Shown here piece by piece: positions 1-5,043 of a DNA stretch of 5,043 nt. The stretch covers positions 1 to 5,043 of the forward strand of contig JAEZUY010000016.1 of assembly GCA_023420895.1 (NCBI GenBank), written 5' to 3'. This DNA is from Bacillota bacterium (GTDB lineage Bacteria > Bacillota > Clostridia > Tissierellales > Gottschalkiaceae). The notes below the pieces were generated by a model. That model was not told where the DNA came from. It did no database searches and was given only the letters and a program-made list of their open reading frames with translations. Every line of letters starts with the position of its first letter. Position 1 is the stretch's first letter. The position numbers and the translations under genes were made by a program.

Positions 1-78
1 CTTTCGGCAGTTCTCATACTTATAGCAAGTGCAGTCATGATTCTGTATAATATAATAGACAGAAGAACTAGAGATTAG
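1..78 (+). CDS. C-terminal end of a membrane protein, possibly an ABC transporter permease (5' partial)
   Basis: An open frame runs from the left edge to a TAG at 76-78 and encodes 25 residues. The first 17 or so (LSAVLILIASAVMILYN) form a hydrophobic helix, and the end is a short charged tail, IIDRRTRD. A final transmembrane helix followed by a basic tail on the cytoplasmic side is how many binding-protein-dependent ABC permeases end, including the molybdate/tungstate and iron types. The stop codon overlaps the AGGAGG ribosome binding site of the next gene, so the two are almost certainly one transcript. The coding call is well supported by frame, composition and this junction. The permease identity is inference from a short tail and from the DUF364 neighbour, and another membrane protein would fit equally well. 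Confidence 0.6.
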   Translation, partial: LSAVLILIASAVMILYNIIDRRTRD

Positions 79-82
79 GAGG
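77..82 (+). promoter_or_regulatory. Ribosome binding site of the DUF364 gene, overlapping the upstream stop codon
   Basis: A perfect AGGAGG lies 6 nt before the ATG at 89. Its first two bases are the last two of the upstream TAG stop. This fixes the start at 89 and suggests that ribosomes finishing the upstream gene help translation of this one. Confidence 0.85.
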
Positions 83-88
83 ATTATT

Positions 89-820
89 ATGGAATTTTAT
101 TCAGAACTTAAAGAAAAGTTCAGAAAAATACTGGAAAAAGAAAATTTGCTTAATGACGAGGTCAGCGTAATAACTAAGTCTTTAACTCCTGAAGAGGCTA
201 TAGGAAAAACTGAAAGAAAAGATTTTCCAATTCTGAACGGAAAAGAAATAATGATAGAAGCGGAGTATAAAGGAAGCAGAGGACAGGCGTTCACATCTTC
301 GCCGTGCAATTACAGCGGGAGTCTCAAGGAAATTTCTGAGCTGGATCTTTCAGATGATTATAATAAGTCTATATTCATTTCTTCAATGAATGCAGTTCTT
401 CTCCATTTGGGACTTATAAGCGGAAATATCCACTGCAAGAATGAAGAGCCGGAAATGTGCGCAAAATTGATGCGAGAATATATGGAAGAGAATTTCAGAG
501 GAAAGAAAGTGGCGCTTGTGGGATTTCAGCCTGCGATGCTTGAAAATATAAAAGAAGTTGTAGATTTAAGAGTTCTCGATTTAAATGAAGACAATGTAAA
601 TACAGAAAAATATGGAATTATGATTGAAGACGGAATAGAAAAATATGAAGAAGTGGTTCTAGACTGGGCTGATGCAGTTCTATGCACAGGAAGCACAGTT
701 CTGAACGGGAGCATAGTGAATTTCATAGATATAGGAAAACCTGTTATATTTTACGGAACATCTATATCAGGAACTGCTTATTTAATGAATCTGACCAGAC
801 TCTGCTATTATCCAGGCTAG
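89..820 (+). CDS. DUF4213/DUF364 Rossmann-like protein (putative heavy-metal chelation family)
   Basis: This complete 243-aa protein has no signal peptide or membrane segment and should be cytoplasmic. The N-terminal part (about residues 1-110) fits the DUF4213 enolase-N-like region, with GSRGQAFTSSP at 62-72 and the helix MNAVLLHLGL at 100-109. The C-terminal part (about 138-243) is the DUF364 Rossmann-like domain. Its first strand is KKVALVGFQPAM (139-150). The family hallmark follows: WADAVLCTGSTVLNG (193-207), then GKPVIFYGTS (216-225). Between the domains is HCKNEEPEMC (115-124), with His115, Cys116 and Cys124 as possible metal ligands. The family's heavy-metal role was proposed from structure and gene context, and no reaction is established. 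It sits 10 nt downstream of a possible transporter permease gene, which suggests handling of a transported metal or oxyanion. The family call is firm; the function is not. Confidence 0.85.
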   Translation: MEFYSELKEKFRKILEKENLLNDEVSVITKSLTPEEAIGKTERKDFPILNGKEIMIEAEYKGSRGQAFTSSPCNYSGSLKEISELDLSDDYNKSIFISSMNAVLLHLGLISGNIHCKNEEPEMCAKLMREYMEENFRGKKVALVGFQPAMLENIKEVVDLRVLDLNEDNVNTEKYGIMIEDGIEKYEEVVLDWADAVLCTGSTVLNGSIVNFIDIGKPVIFYGTSISGTAYLMNLTRLCYYPG

Positions 821-842
821 AATAAAAAAAGACATAAAAAAG

Positions 843-864
843 ACCTCTATAGAAATATAGAGGT
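843..864. terminator. Intrinsic terminator hairpin between convergent genes, stronger on the minus strand
   Basis: A perfect 9-bp stem (ACCTCTATA at 843-851, TATAGAGGT at 856-864) closes a GAAA tetraloop. Read on the minus strand, it starts one base after the stop of the membrane protein gene (866-868) and is followed by TCTTTTTT, a good terminator. Read on the + strand, the trailing run is only TTT and then CATTCTG, so it would stop the DUF364 transcript less efficiently. Confidence 0.8.
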
Positions 865-865
865 T

Positions 866-1132
866 TCATTCTGCTTCAGAAAGGTGTTTGAATAGAGAGA
901 CAATCCATCCGATGAGGATTCCGTCTGCTGTTGTGATTATATATTTTGACGAAGTAAGCGGACCTTCTAGAAGAAAACCCAGTACAAGAAACAGCACGAT
1001 GCTTATGGCCATTCCCAAAAGAGTCTTTTCCAGTGTTTTAAAAAGCTTTCTTCCGGGACCTTTTAAGAAAATATTGCTGAAAAAAGCAAATGATATAAGT
1101 ACGATAAAAATCAAAAGAAGACGATATATCAA
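866..1132 (-). CDS. Small three-helix hypothetical membrane protein with a TTG start
   Basis: I do not recognise a family. With the start at TTG 1132 the protein has 88 residues. Three hydrophobic stretches are visible at about 4-22, 38-55 and 65-81. A basic loop, KGPGRKLFKTLEK (24-36), separates the first two. The third stretch carries Asp70 and Gly residues. The loop charge suggests it faces the cytoplasm. The frame stays open upstream to another TTG at 1186 (106 aa), but no ribosome binding site precedes that one. A near-consensus AAGGTGGTGA at 1138-1147 sits 5 nt before TTG 1132, which decides the start. The overlapping + strand frame (888-1220) is strongly basic and lacks a spaced ribosome binding site, so this strand is preferred. 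The gene is single, divergent from the nitroreductase gene, and ends at the 843-864 hairpin. Confidence 0.65.
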   Translation of the reverse strand: MIYRLLLIFIVLISFAFFSNIFLKGPGRKLFKTLEKTLLGMAISIVLFLVLGFLLEGPLTSSKYIITTADGILIGWIVSLFKHLSEAE

Positions 1133-1137
1133 GAGAG

Positions 1138-1147
1138 TCACCACCTT
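1138..1147 (-). promoter_or_regulatory. Near-consensus Shine-Dalgarno that selects the TTG start at 1132
   Basis: On the minus strand the sequence reads AAGGTGGTGA, one mismatch from AAGGAGGTGA, followed by CTCTC and then TTG. The spacing is ideal for that TTG. The site lies inside the longer open frame, which argues against the upstream TTG at 1186. Confidence 0.7.
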
Positions 1148-1175
1148 AAAAAATATATTATTTCTTATATACCCA

Positions 1176-1181
1176 ATTATA
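1176..1181 (-). promoter_or_regulatory. Possible -10 element for the small membrane protein gene
   Basis: A perfect TATAAT is present on the minus strand, about 30 nt upstream of the ribosome binding site at 1138-1147. The position 17 nt further upstream reads ATTTTA, a poor -35 match. In such an A+T-rich spacer a chance TATAAT is quite possible, so this is a weak call. Confidence 0.35.
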
Positions 1182-1212
1182 AACAAAAAAATTAAATATA
1201 AAAATATATTAA

Positions 1213-1221
1213 TGGTATAAT
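1213..1221 (+). promoter_or_regulatory. Extended -10 promoter of the nitroreductase gene
   Basis: TGGTATAAT matches the extended -10 consensus TGnTATAAT exactly. No good -35 box is visible around 1190-1198, which is tolerable for extended -10 promoters. Transcription would start near 1228, leaving a leader of about 35 nt before the ATG at 1262. That is too short for a riboswitch. Confidence 0.6.
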
Positions 1222-1261
1222 AGAGTTATAAATATATATACAATTATGGAGGAATTTAGAA

Positions 1262-1798
1262 ATGGATACCTTTACCGCCATTAATGAGCGTATGGTGACT
1301 ATGGAATTTGAAGATTATTCACTGCCAAAAGTTATTCTTGAGAATATCATAGAAATGGCTGCCAAAGCTCCATCGGCTAAGAACAGAAGACCTTGGAAGT
1401 TTGCAATTATAAGAGGAGATAAGCTTGAGGAGTTTGTAAAGTTTATAAATAGCCATGATATAGATTTCGATGTGAAAATAAAGAACATGGAAGACGCAGC
1501 GGCAATCATACTGATATTCAATAAATATAAAAAAAGAGAAGAGAATTATAATGAAATAACTGAAGAAATGGATCTCATATCTATAGGTTCGGCACTCCAG
1601 AATCTAGTGCTTTCAGCAGAGAATTTCAATCTTGGATCAATGGTTCTCGGAGATTTTGCAAAATATGAAAAAGAGATAGGAAAATATCTTGGAATAGATG
1701 ATTCTTTAGTTACAGGTATAATAATCGGATTTGCAGGAAAGAACTGCGTGAAGAAGAAAAGTGAAAATTGTGAAGATATTACTATGTGGTTTGAATAA
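1262..1798 (+). CDS. Nitroreductase-family flavoprotein with an altered N-terminal FMN site
   Basis: This 178-aa protein has the usual length for a short NAD(P)H-dependent, FMN-binding nitroreductase. GGAGG at 1248-1252, 9 nt before the ATG, supports the start. The family pattern is clear: LENIIEMAAKAPSAKNRRPW (26-45) matches the helix plus the PSaxNxQPW flavin loop, with Arg43 in place of Gln. MDLISIGSALQNLVLSAENF (103-122) matches the D-x-x-x-A-x-Q-N-hydrophobic helix. GSMVLGDF (125-132) matches the usual GLGSxWIG turn. The normal N-terminal RRSVRxF signature, whose Arg and Ser residues hold the FMN phosphate, is here RMVTMEF (10-16). The C-terminal Arg region reads VKKKSENCED. The fold assignment is good; whether it binds FMN normally is open and the substrate is unknown. 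It appears monocistronic, between an extended -10 promoter and a strong terminator. Confidence 0.8.
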   Translation: MDTFTAINERMVTMEFEDYSLPKVILENIIEMAAKAPSAKNRRPWKFAIIRGDKLEEFVKFINSHDIDFDVKIKNMEDAAAIILIFNKYKKREENYNEITEEMDLISIGSALQNLVLSAENFNLGSMVLGDFAKYEKEIGKYLGIDDSLVTGIIIGFAGKNCVKKKSENCEDITMWFE

Positions 1799-1804
1799 AA
1801 AATA

Positions 1805-1829
1805 AAGCCTCGGGTTTGGCCCGAGGCTT
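1805..1829. terminator. Strong bidirectional intrinsic terminator
   Basis: A GC-rich 10-bp perfect stem (AAGCCTCGGG at 1805-1814, CCCGAGGCTT at 1820-1829) encloses a TTTGG loop. On the + strand it is followed by ATATTTTTATATTTT, and it lies 6 nt after the nitroreductase stop. On the minus strand it is followed by TATTTTTTATTC and lies 24 nt after the yozE-like stop. It serves both converging transcripts. Confidence 0.9.
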
Positions 1830-1853
1830 ATATTTTTATATTTTAATTTCGAA

Positions 1854-2054
1854 CTATTTATCAGAAGTTTCAAAAAGAACCCATGCACGGTCAACTGCCG
1901 CTATAACTTCTGGATCTTCGTTCTTAATATATTCGTTTATTTCATCCTTGTCTTTTCCTGAAGGAAAGTTTTTATCGGGTTCAATCAGTTTTGCAAGTTC
2001 TGATATTCCGTTGTCATCACCTTCATATTTTTTTAGCCATTCTTTAAAATCCAT
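1854..2054 (-). CDS. YozE/UPF0346 SAM-like-fold small protein
   Basis: This 66-aa soluble protein resembles the YozE family of sterile-alpha-motif-like helical bundles, whose function is unknown. Visible family features are the opening FKEWLKKY (3-10), the central DKNFPSGKDKDEINEYI (27-43; compare the family's D-x-x-F-P-x-x-x-x-D-Y-E-E-I-x-x-Y-L) and the closing DRAWVLFE (55-62). An in-frame ATG at 2064-2066 would add four residues (MIFI), but AGGAG (2067-2071) directly abuts it. The ATG at 2052-2054 lies 8 nt past AGGAGaTGA and starts the protein at MDFKEWL as in relatives, so I chose it. It lies 83 nt downstream of metH with no terminator between, and ends before the 1805-1829 terminator. 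No link between its role and methionine synthesis is established. Confidence 0.8.
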   Translation of the reverse strand: MDFKEWLKKYEGDDNGISELAKLIEPDKNFPSGKDKDEINEYIKNEDPEVIAAVDRAWVLFETSDK

Positions 2055-2062
2055 AATAAAAA

Positions 2063-2071
2063 TCATCTCCT
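2063..2071 (-). promoter_or_regulatory. Ribosome binding site of the yozE-like gene, start-deciding
   Basis: On the minus strand the sequence reads AGGAGATGA, close to the AAGGAGGTGA consensus. The ATG embedded in it is too close to serve as the start. The ATG at 2052-2054 has proper spacing, 8 nt from the end of the element. Confidence 0.65.
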
Positions 2072-2074
2072 ATA

Positions 2075-2106
2075 TTAATCTGATACCCGAGTAAGGACAG
2101 AATTAA
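2075..2106 (-). other. Imperfect inverted repeat in the metH-yozE gap
   Basis: TTAATCTG (2075-2082) can pair with CAGaATTAA (2098-2106), giving 8 bp with one bulged base around a 15-nt loop. No T-run follows on the minus strand, so it is not a normal terminator. It could be an RNA-processing or stabilising stem, or chance in A+T-rich sequence. No convincing promoter is seen in the 83-nt gap. Confidence 0.3.
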
Positions 2107-2137
2107 CACTTTTTAAGTTGATGATTAGATTCAATGA

Positions 2138-5043
2138 CTAATTTTTGAGCTTTATATGGCCAGGAATCATATTTTTGAGGTGAGTTTTGTCCATATTTTT
2201 TCTCATACAGTAATTTTCAATCTGATCTTCGTCTATTCTTCCTAAATCAAAATTATCAGCGTCTTTATTGACTATATATATTCCGCATGTAGAAGATGCG
2301 GGAACCATCATGAAGCTTTCTGTAAGTCTCACTTCAGTTAGTTCTTCAGTGTTCAGTATTCTGAAAAGTTTTTCTTTTTCTGAATGGTCCGGAAGTGTAG
2401 GATAGCCGTAAGCAGGTCTGATTCCTTCAGTGTCTCTGAATTTCCAGTATTTTTCAGAAAGGTCTGAATTAAGCTTTTCAGCTGCCGCTTCAGCAATTCT
2501 GTCTCCTAGAATTTTTACTAAGATTGCACTGTATTCATCATTTTCAGATTTGTAAATATCATGGAGCTCTTCTATTCTTCCGCCGGCAGTAGTCATAAAT
2601 CCTCCTATGAAGTCTATTCCTTCACTTTCTGGACGCACAAAGTCTGCTGCTGATATATATATATTGTCATCATTTTTCTTCTGCTGTCTCATACAGTTCA
2701 GTGTTTCAAACACTTCGCCGTTTTCATCATATAAATTTATATCTTCACCCGAAGAATTGGCTCTGTATATTCCGAAGACTGCATGCGGCATCATTTTTTC
2801 ATCTTTTTCAAGCTGATCTAGAAGGTCATTCGCATCTTTATAAAGTTTTTCAGCTTCCTCTCCATACTTTTCATCATCAAGAATTTCAGGATAAGTGTTT
2901 TTGAATCCCCACTGAATGAAGAAGTAAGTCCAGTCTATATAGTCTCTTAATGTTTCAATAGAATAGTCTATTCTTTCAGTTCCATAAAAATCAGGCTCTT
3001 CATCACTCAGTTTTGAGAAGTCAGATTTGAACTTATTTTTTTTCGCTTCATCATAGCTTACAAGAATCATTTCTTTGTCAGCATATGCAGATGACAATGT
3101 ATCGTATTCGCTGTAAACTGAATCCACATATTCTTTCTTTTTATCAGGACTCAGAAGATTTTTACATACATCTACAGCATCTGAAGCGTCTGTAGAATGT
3201 ATAACAGCTCCTGAATAGGAAGGCGCAATTTTGACTGCAGTGTGAACTTTAGAAGTAGTAGCTCCCCCTATCATTACGGGAATATCCATATCTTCTTTTT
3301 CAAGCATAGAAGCTACGTTCACCATTTCCTCAAGAGAAGGAGTTATAAGACCGCTCAGACCTATTATATCGACATTCTCTTTTTTAGCAGTTTCTACTAT
3401 TTCCTCAGGAGGAACCATGATTCCGAGGTCTATTATATCGAAATTGTTGCATGCAAGAACAACACCGACAATATTCTTTCCAATATCGTGAACATCGCCT
3501 TTGACAGTTGCAATAAGCACTTTTCCTGCACTTGTAGAACCGCTCTCCTTTTCTTCTTCTATGAAAGGGAGAAGAACTGAAACAGCTTTTTTCATAACCC
3601 TTGCCGATTTTACAACCTGAGGAAGGAACATCTTTCCTTCTCCGAAAAGTTCTCCTACAGTATTCATTCCGTCCATAAGAGGACCTTCTATTACATCGAG
3701 GGCCTTAGGATAATTTTCTCTGGCTTCCAGTACATCTTCTTCTATGAATGCAGAAAGACCTTTTACCATTGAATGCTTAAGTCTTTCATTTACATCCTGC
3801 TCTCTCCATTCGAGAGCATTAGATTCATCTTTTTTAGTAACTCCCTGATACTGTTCTGCAAACTCTATTAGCTCTTCAGCCGCGCCTTTATGCTTGTTCA
3901 GAACTACAGCTTCGACTTTTTCAAGCAGTTCAGGTTCTATCTCGTCATATATCTGAATCATTCCGGGGTTCAGTATTGCCATATCCATACCTGCGTCTAT
4001 TGCATGATAAAGGAATACTGAGTGCATAGCCTCTCTTATAATATTATTTCCTCTGAAAGAGAATGAGAGGTTTGAAAGTCCACCGGATATTTTAGCGCCG
4101 GGAAGATTTTCTTTTATCCATTTAGTTGCTCTTATAAAATCGACTGCATAATTGTCATGCTCCTCCATACCCGTTGCAATTGCAAGAATATTAGGGTCGA
4201 AAACTATGTTTTCTCTAGGAAATCCGACTTTGTTGACCAGCAGATTATAGGCTCTTTCGCACACTTCTATTTTTCTTTCAAAGGTATCCGCCTGTCCTGT
4301 TTCATCGAATGCCATAACGACTGTCGCGGCATTGAATCTATTAATAATTTCAGCATGATGAAGGAATTCTTCTTCGCCATTCTTGAGTGAGATAGAGTTA
4401 ACGAGAGGCTTACCCTGTATCGCCTTAAGTCCTGCCTCTATAACAGAAAATTTAGAAGAGTCGAGAACTATAGGAACTTTTGAGATTTCAGGTTCTGAAG
4501 CTATCAGTTTCAGGAATACATCCATCTCATGTTCAGAATCGAGCATACCGTCGTCAAAGTTTATATCTATGGCCTGACCTCCGTTATCGACCTGGTCTCT
4601 AGCTATAGAAAGAGCTTCTTCATAATTTTTTTCTCTTATTAGACGTGCAAATTTTCTTGATCCTGCGACATTAGTTCTTTCTCCTATGCTCAAGAAGTTG
4701 TTTTCTTTTGACACAGTTACAGTTTCAAGCCCTGCGAACTTTGTGACACAGTCTATTTCCGGACATTTTCTCGGAGATTTTCCTCTGCACAGTTCAGCAA
4801 TCTTATTGATATGTTCATAAGTGGTTCCGCAGCATCCGCCAACTATATTGAGATATCCGCCGTCTACAAGCTCTCTCAGATTTTCGGCAGTAGTTTCAGG
4901 CTCTTCATCATATTCACCAAATCTGTTCGGCAGTCCTGCATTAGGATATACTGAAAGATAGTAAGGAGTTTTTGACGACATGTCTTTAATGAAAGGGATG
5001 AGCTCTTTTGCGCCGAATGCGCAGTTGAGTCCTATAGAAATGA
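2138..5043 (-). CDS. metH: Cobalamin-dependent methionine synthase MetH, 5' end outside the window
   Basis: The enzyme transfers the methyl group of 5-methyltetrahydrofolate via cobalamin to homocysteine, in the cytoplasm. The window holds 967 residues, counted here from the right edge, and the frame stays open through it. About 240 N-terminal residues should be missing, judging by E. coli MetH (about 1227 aa). Domains in order: end of the homocysteine/zinc domain (1-90), with zinc ligands Cys7 in LNCAFGA and Cys70-Cys71 in GGCCGTT; pterin-binding barrel (about 116-375), with SIGERTNVAGSRKF at 118-131 and VLDSS near 192; cobalamin cap (about 408-495); cobalamin-binding domain (about 505-645), with GDVHDIGKN at 515-523, where His518 is the lower cobalt ligand, plus SGLITPS and GGATTS; and SAM-dependent activation domain (about 690-965), with GIRPAYGYP and RLTESFMMVPASS. 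All visible signature residues are present. The activation domain is somewhat compact. Start and regulation lie outside the window. Confidence 0.97.
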   Translation of the reverse strand, partial: ISIGLNCAFGAKELIPFIKDMSSKTPYYLSVYPNAGLPNRFGEYDEEPETTAENLRELVDGGYLNIVGGCCGTTYEHINKIAELCRGKSPRKCPEIDCVTKFAGLETVTVSKENNFLSIGERTNVAGSRKFARLIREKNYEEALSIARDQVDNGGQAIDINFDDGMLDSEHEMDVFLKLIASEPEISKVPIVLDSSKFSVIEAGLKAIQGKPLVNSISLKNGEEEFLHHAEIINRFNAATVVMAFDETGQADTFERKIEVCERAYNLLVNKVGFPRENIVFDPNILAIATGMEEHDNYAVDFIRATKWIKENLPGAKISGGLSNLSFSFRGNNIIREAMHSVFLYHAIDAGMDMAILNPGMIQIYDEIEPELLEKVEAVVLNKHKGAAEELIEFAEQYQGVTKKDESNALEWREQDVNERLKHSMVKGLSAFIEEDVLEARENYPKALDVIEGPLMDGMNTVGELFGEGKMFLPQVVKSARVMKKAVSVLLPFIEEEKESGSTSAGKVLIATVKGDVHDIGKNIVGVVLACNNFDIIDLGIMVPPEEIVETAKKENVDIIGLSGLITPSLEEMVNVASMLEKEDMDIPVMIGGATTSKVHTAVKIAPSYSGAVIHSTDASDAVDVCKNLLSPDKKKEYVDSVYSEYDTLSSAYADKEMILVSYDEAKKNKFKSDFSKLSDEEPDFYGTERIDYSIETLRDYIDWTYFFIQWGFKNTYPEILDDEKYGEEAEKLYKDANDLLDQLEKDEKMMPHAVFGIYRANSSGEDINLYDENGEVFETLNCMRQQKKNDDNIYISAADFVRPESEGIDFIGGFMTTAGGRIEELHDIYKSENDEYSAILVKILGDRIAEAAAEKLNSDLSEKYWKFRDTEGIRPAYGYPTLPDHSEKEKLFRILNTEELTEVRLTESFMMVPASSTCGIYIVNKDADNFDLGRIDEDQIENYCMRKNMDKTHLKNMIPGHIKLKN

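Noticed and set aside
888..1220. 110-codon + strand open frame opposite the small membrane protein gene
   Set aside because: It is unusually basic and low in complexity towards its end, has no properly spaced ribosome binding site, and mirrors a minus-strand frame with clear membrane helices and a strong ribosome binding site.
1187..1261. A+T-rich spacer examined for a riboswitch, operator or repeat
   Set aside because: Only alternating TA runs and the extended -10 are visible. The leader is about 35 nt and shows no stable stem.
2064..2066. Upstream ATG as start of the YozE-like protein (70 aa)
   Set aside because: It directly abuts AGGAG, leaving no spacing for initiation, and it adds MIFI ahead of the conserved MDFKEWL start.
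1816..2094. 92-codon + strand open frame over the YozE-like gene
   Set aside because: It begins inside the terminator hairpin, lacks a ribosome binding site and is Ser-rich, as expected for an antisense shadow. The opposite strand gives a recognisable family.
3242..3580. 112-codon + strand open frame inside metH
   Set aside because: It is antisense to the cobalamin-binding domain, with a composition (Tyr, Phe, His, Ser) typical of a shadow frame and no ribosome binding site. The other + strand frames within metH are rejected on the same grounds.
4979..4981. ATG as a possible start of metH (947 aa)
   Set aside because: The frame continues upstream to the window edge and encodes SIGLNCAFGAKELIPF, the conserved zinc-site segment of MetH, so this Met is internal.

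Overview
The window is A+T-rich and bacterial. Strong AGGAGG-type ribosome binding sites, heavy use of AGA and ATA codons, a YozE-type small protein and a long cobalamin-dependent methionine synthase suggest a low-GC anaerobe of the Fusobacteriota or Bacillota. The sequence alone does not decide between them.

Layout. On the + strand, 1-78 is the last 25 codons of a gene that starts outside the window. It encodes a membrane helix with a basic tail, possibly an ABC-transporter permease. It is followed 10 nt later by a complete DUF4213/DUF364 protein (89-820). A perfect 9-bp hairpin (843-864) separates this pair from a convergent minus-strand gene for a small three-helix membrane protein. I place that gene's start at a TTG at 1132, giving 88 aa. 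Divergent from it, with its own extended -10 promoter, is a small nitroreductase-fold protein (1262-1798). It ends at a strong bidirectional terminator (1805-1829) shared with the minus-strand genes beyond.

The right half is minus-strand. metH enters from the right edge (5043 down to 2138) without its first roughly 240 residues, judged by analogy with E. coli MetH. After an 83-nt gap with no visible terminator comes a 66-aa YozE/SAM-like protein (1854-2054). The two are probably co-transcribed.

Functionally the window is mostly ordinary. MetH makes methionine from homocysteine and 5-methyltetrahydrofolate using cobalamin, and all of its visible signature residues are present. The DUF364 protein beside a possible transporter hints at metal or oxyanion handling. 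I see no CRISPR array, tRNA or rRNA gene, insertion sequence, phage gene or obvious new multi-gene system. The points most worth a second look are the nitroreductase's altered FMN-phosphate-binding N-terminus, the Cys/His cluster in the DUF364 protein, the TTG-started membrane protein and MetH's compact activation domain.
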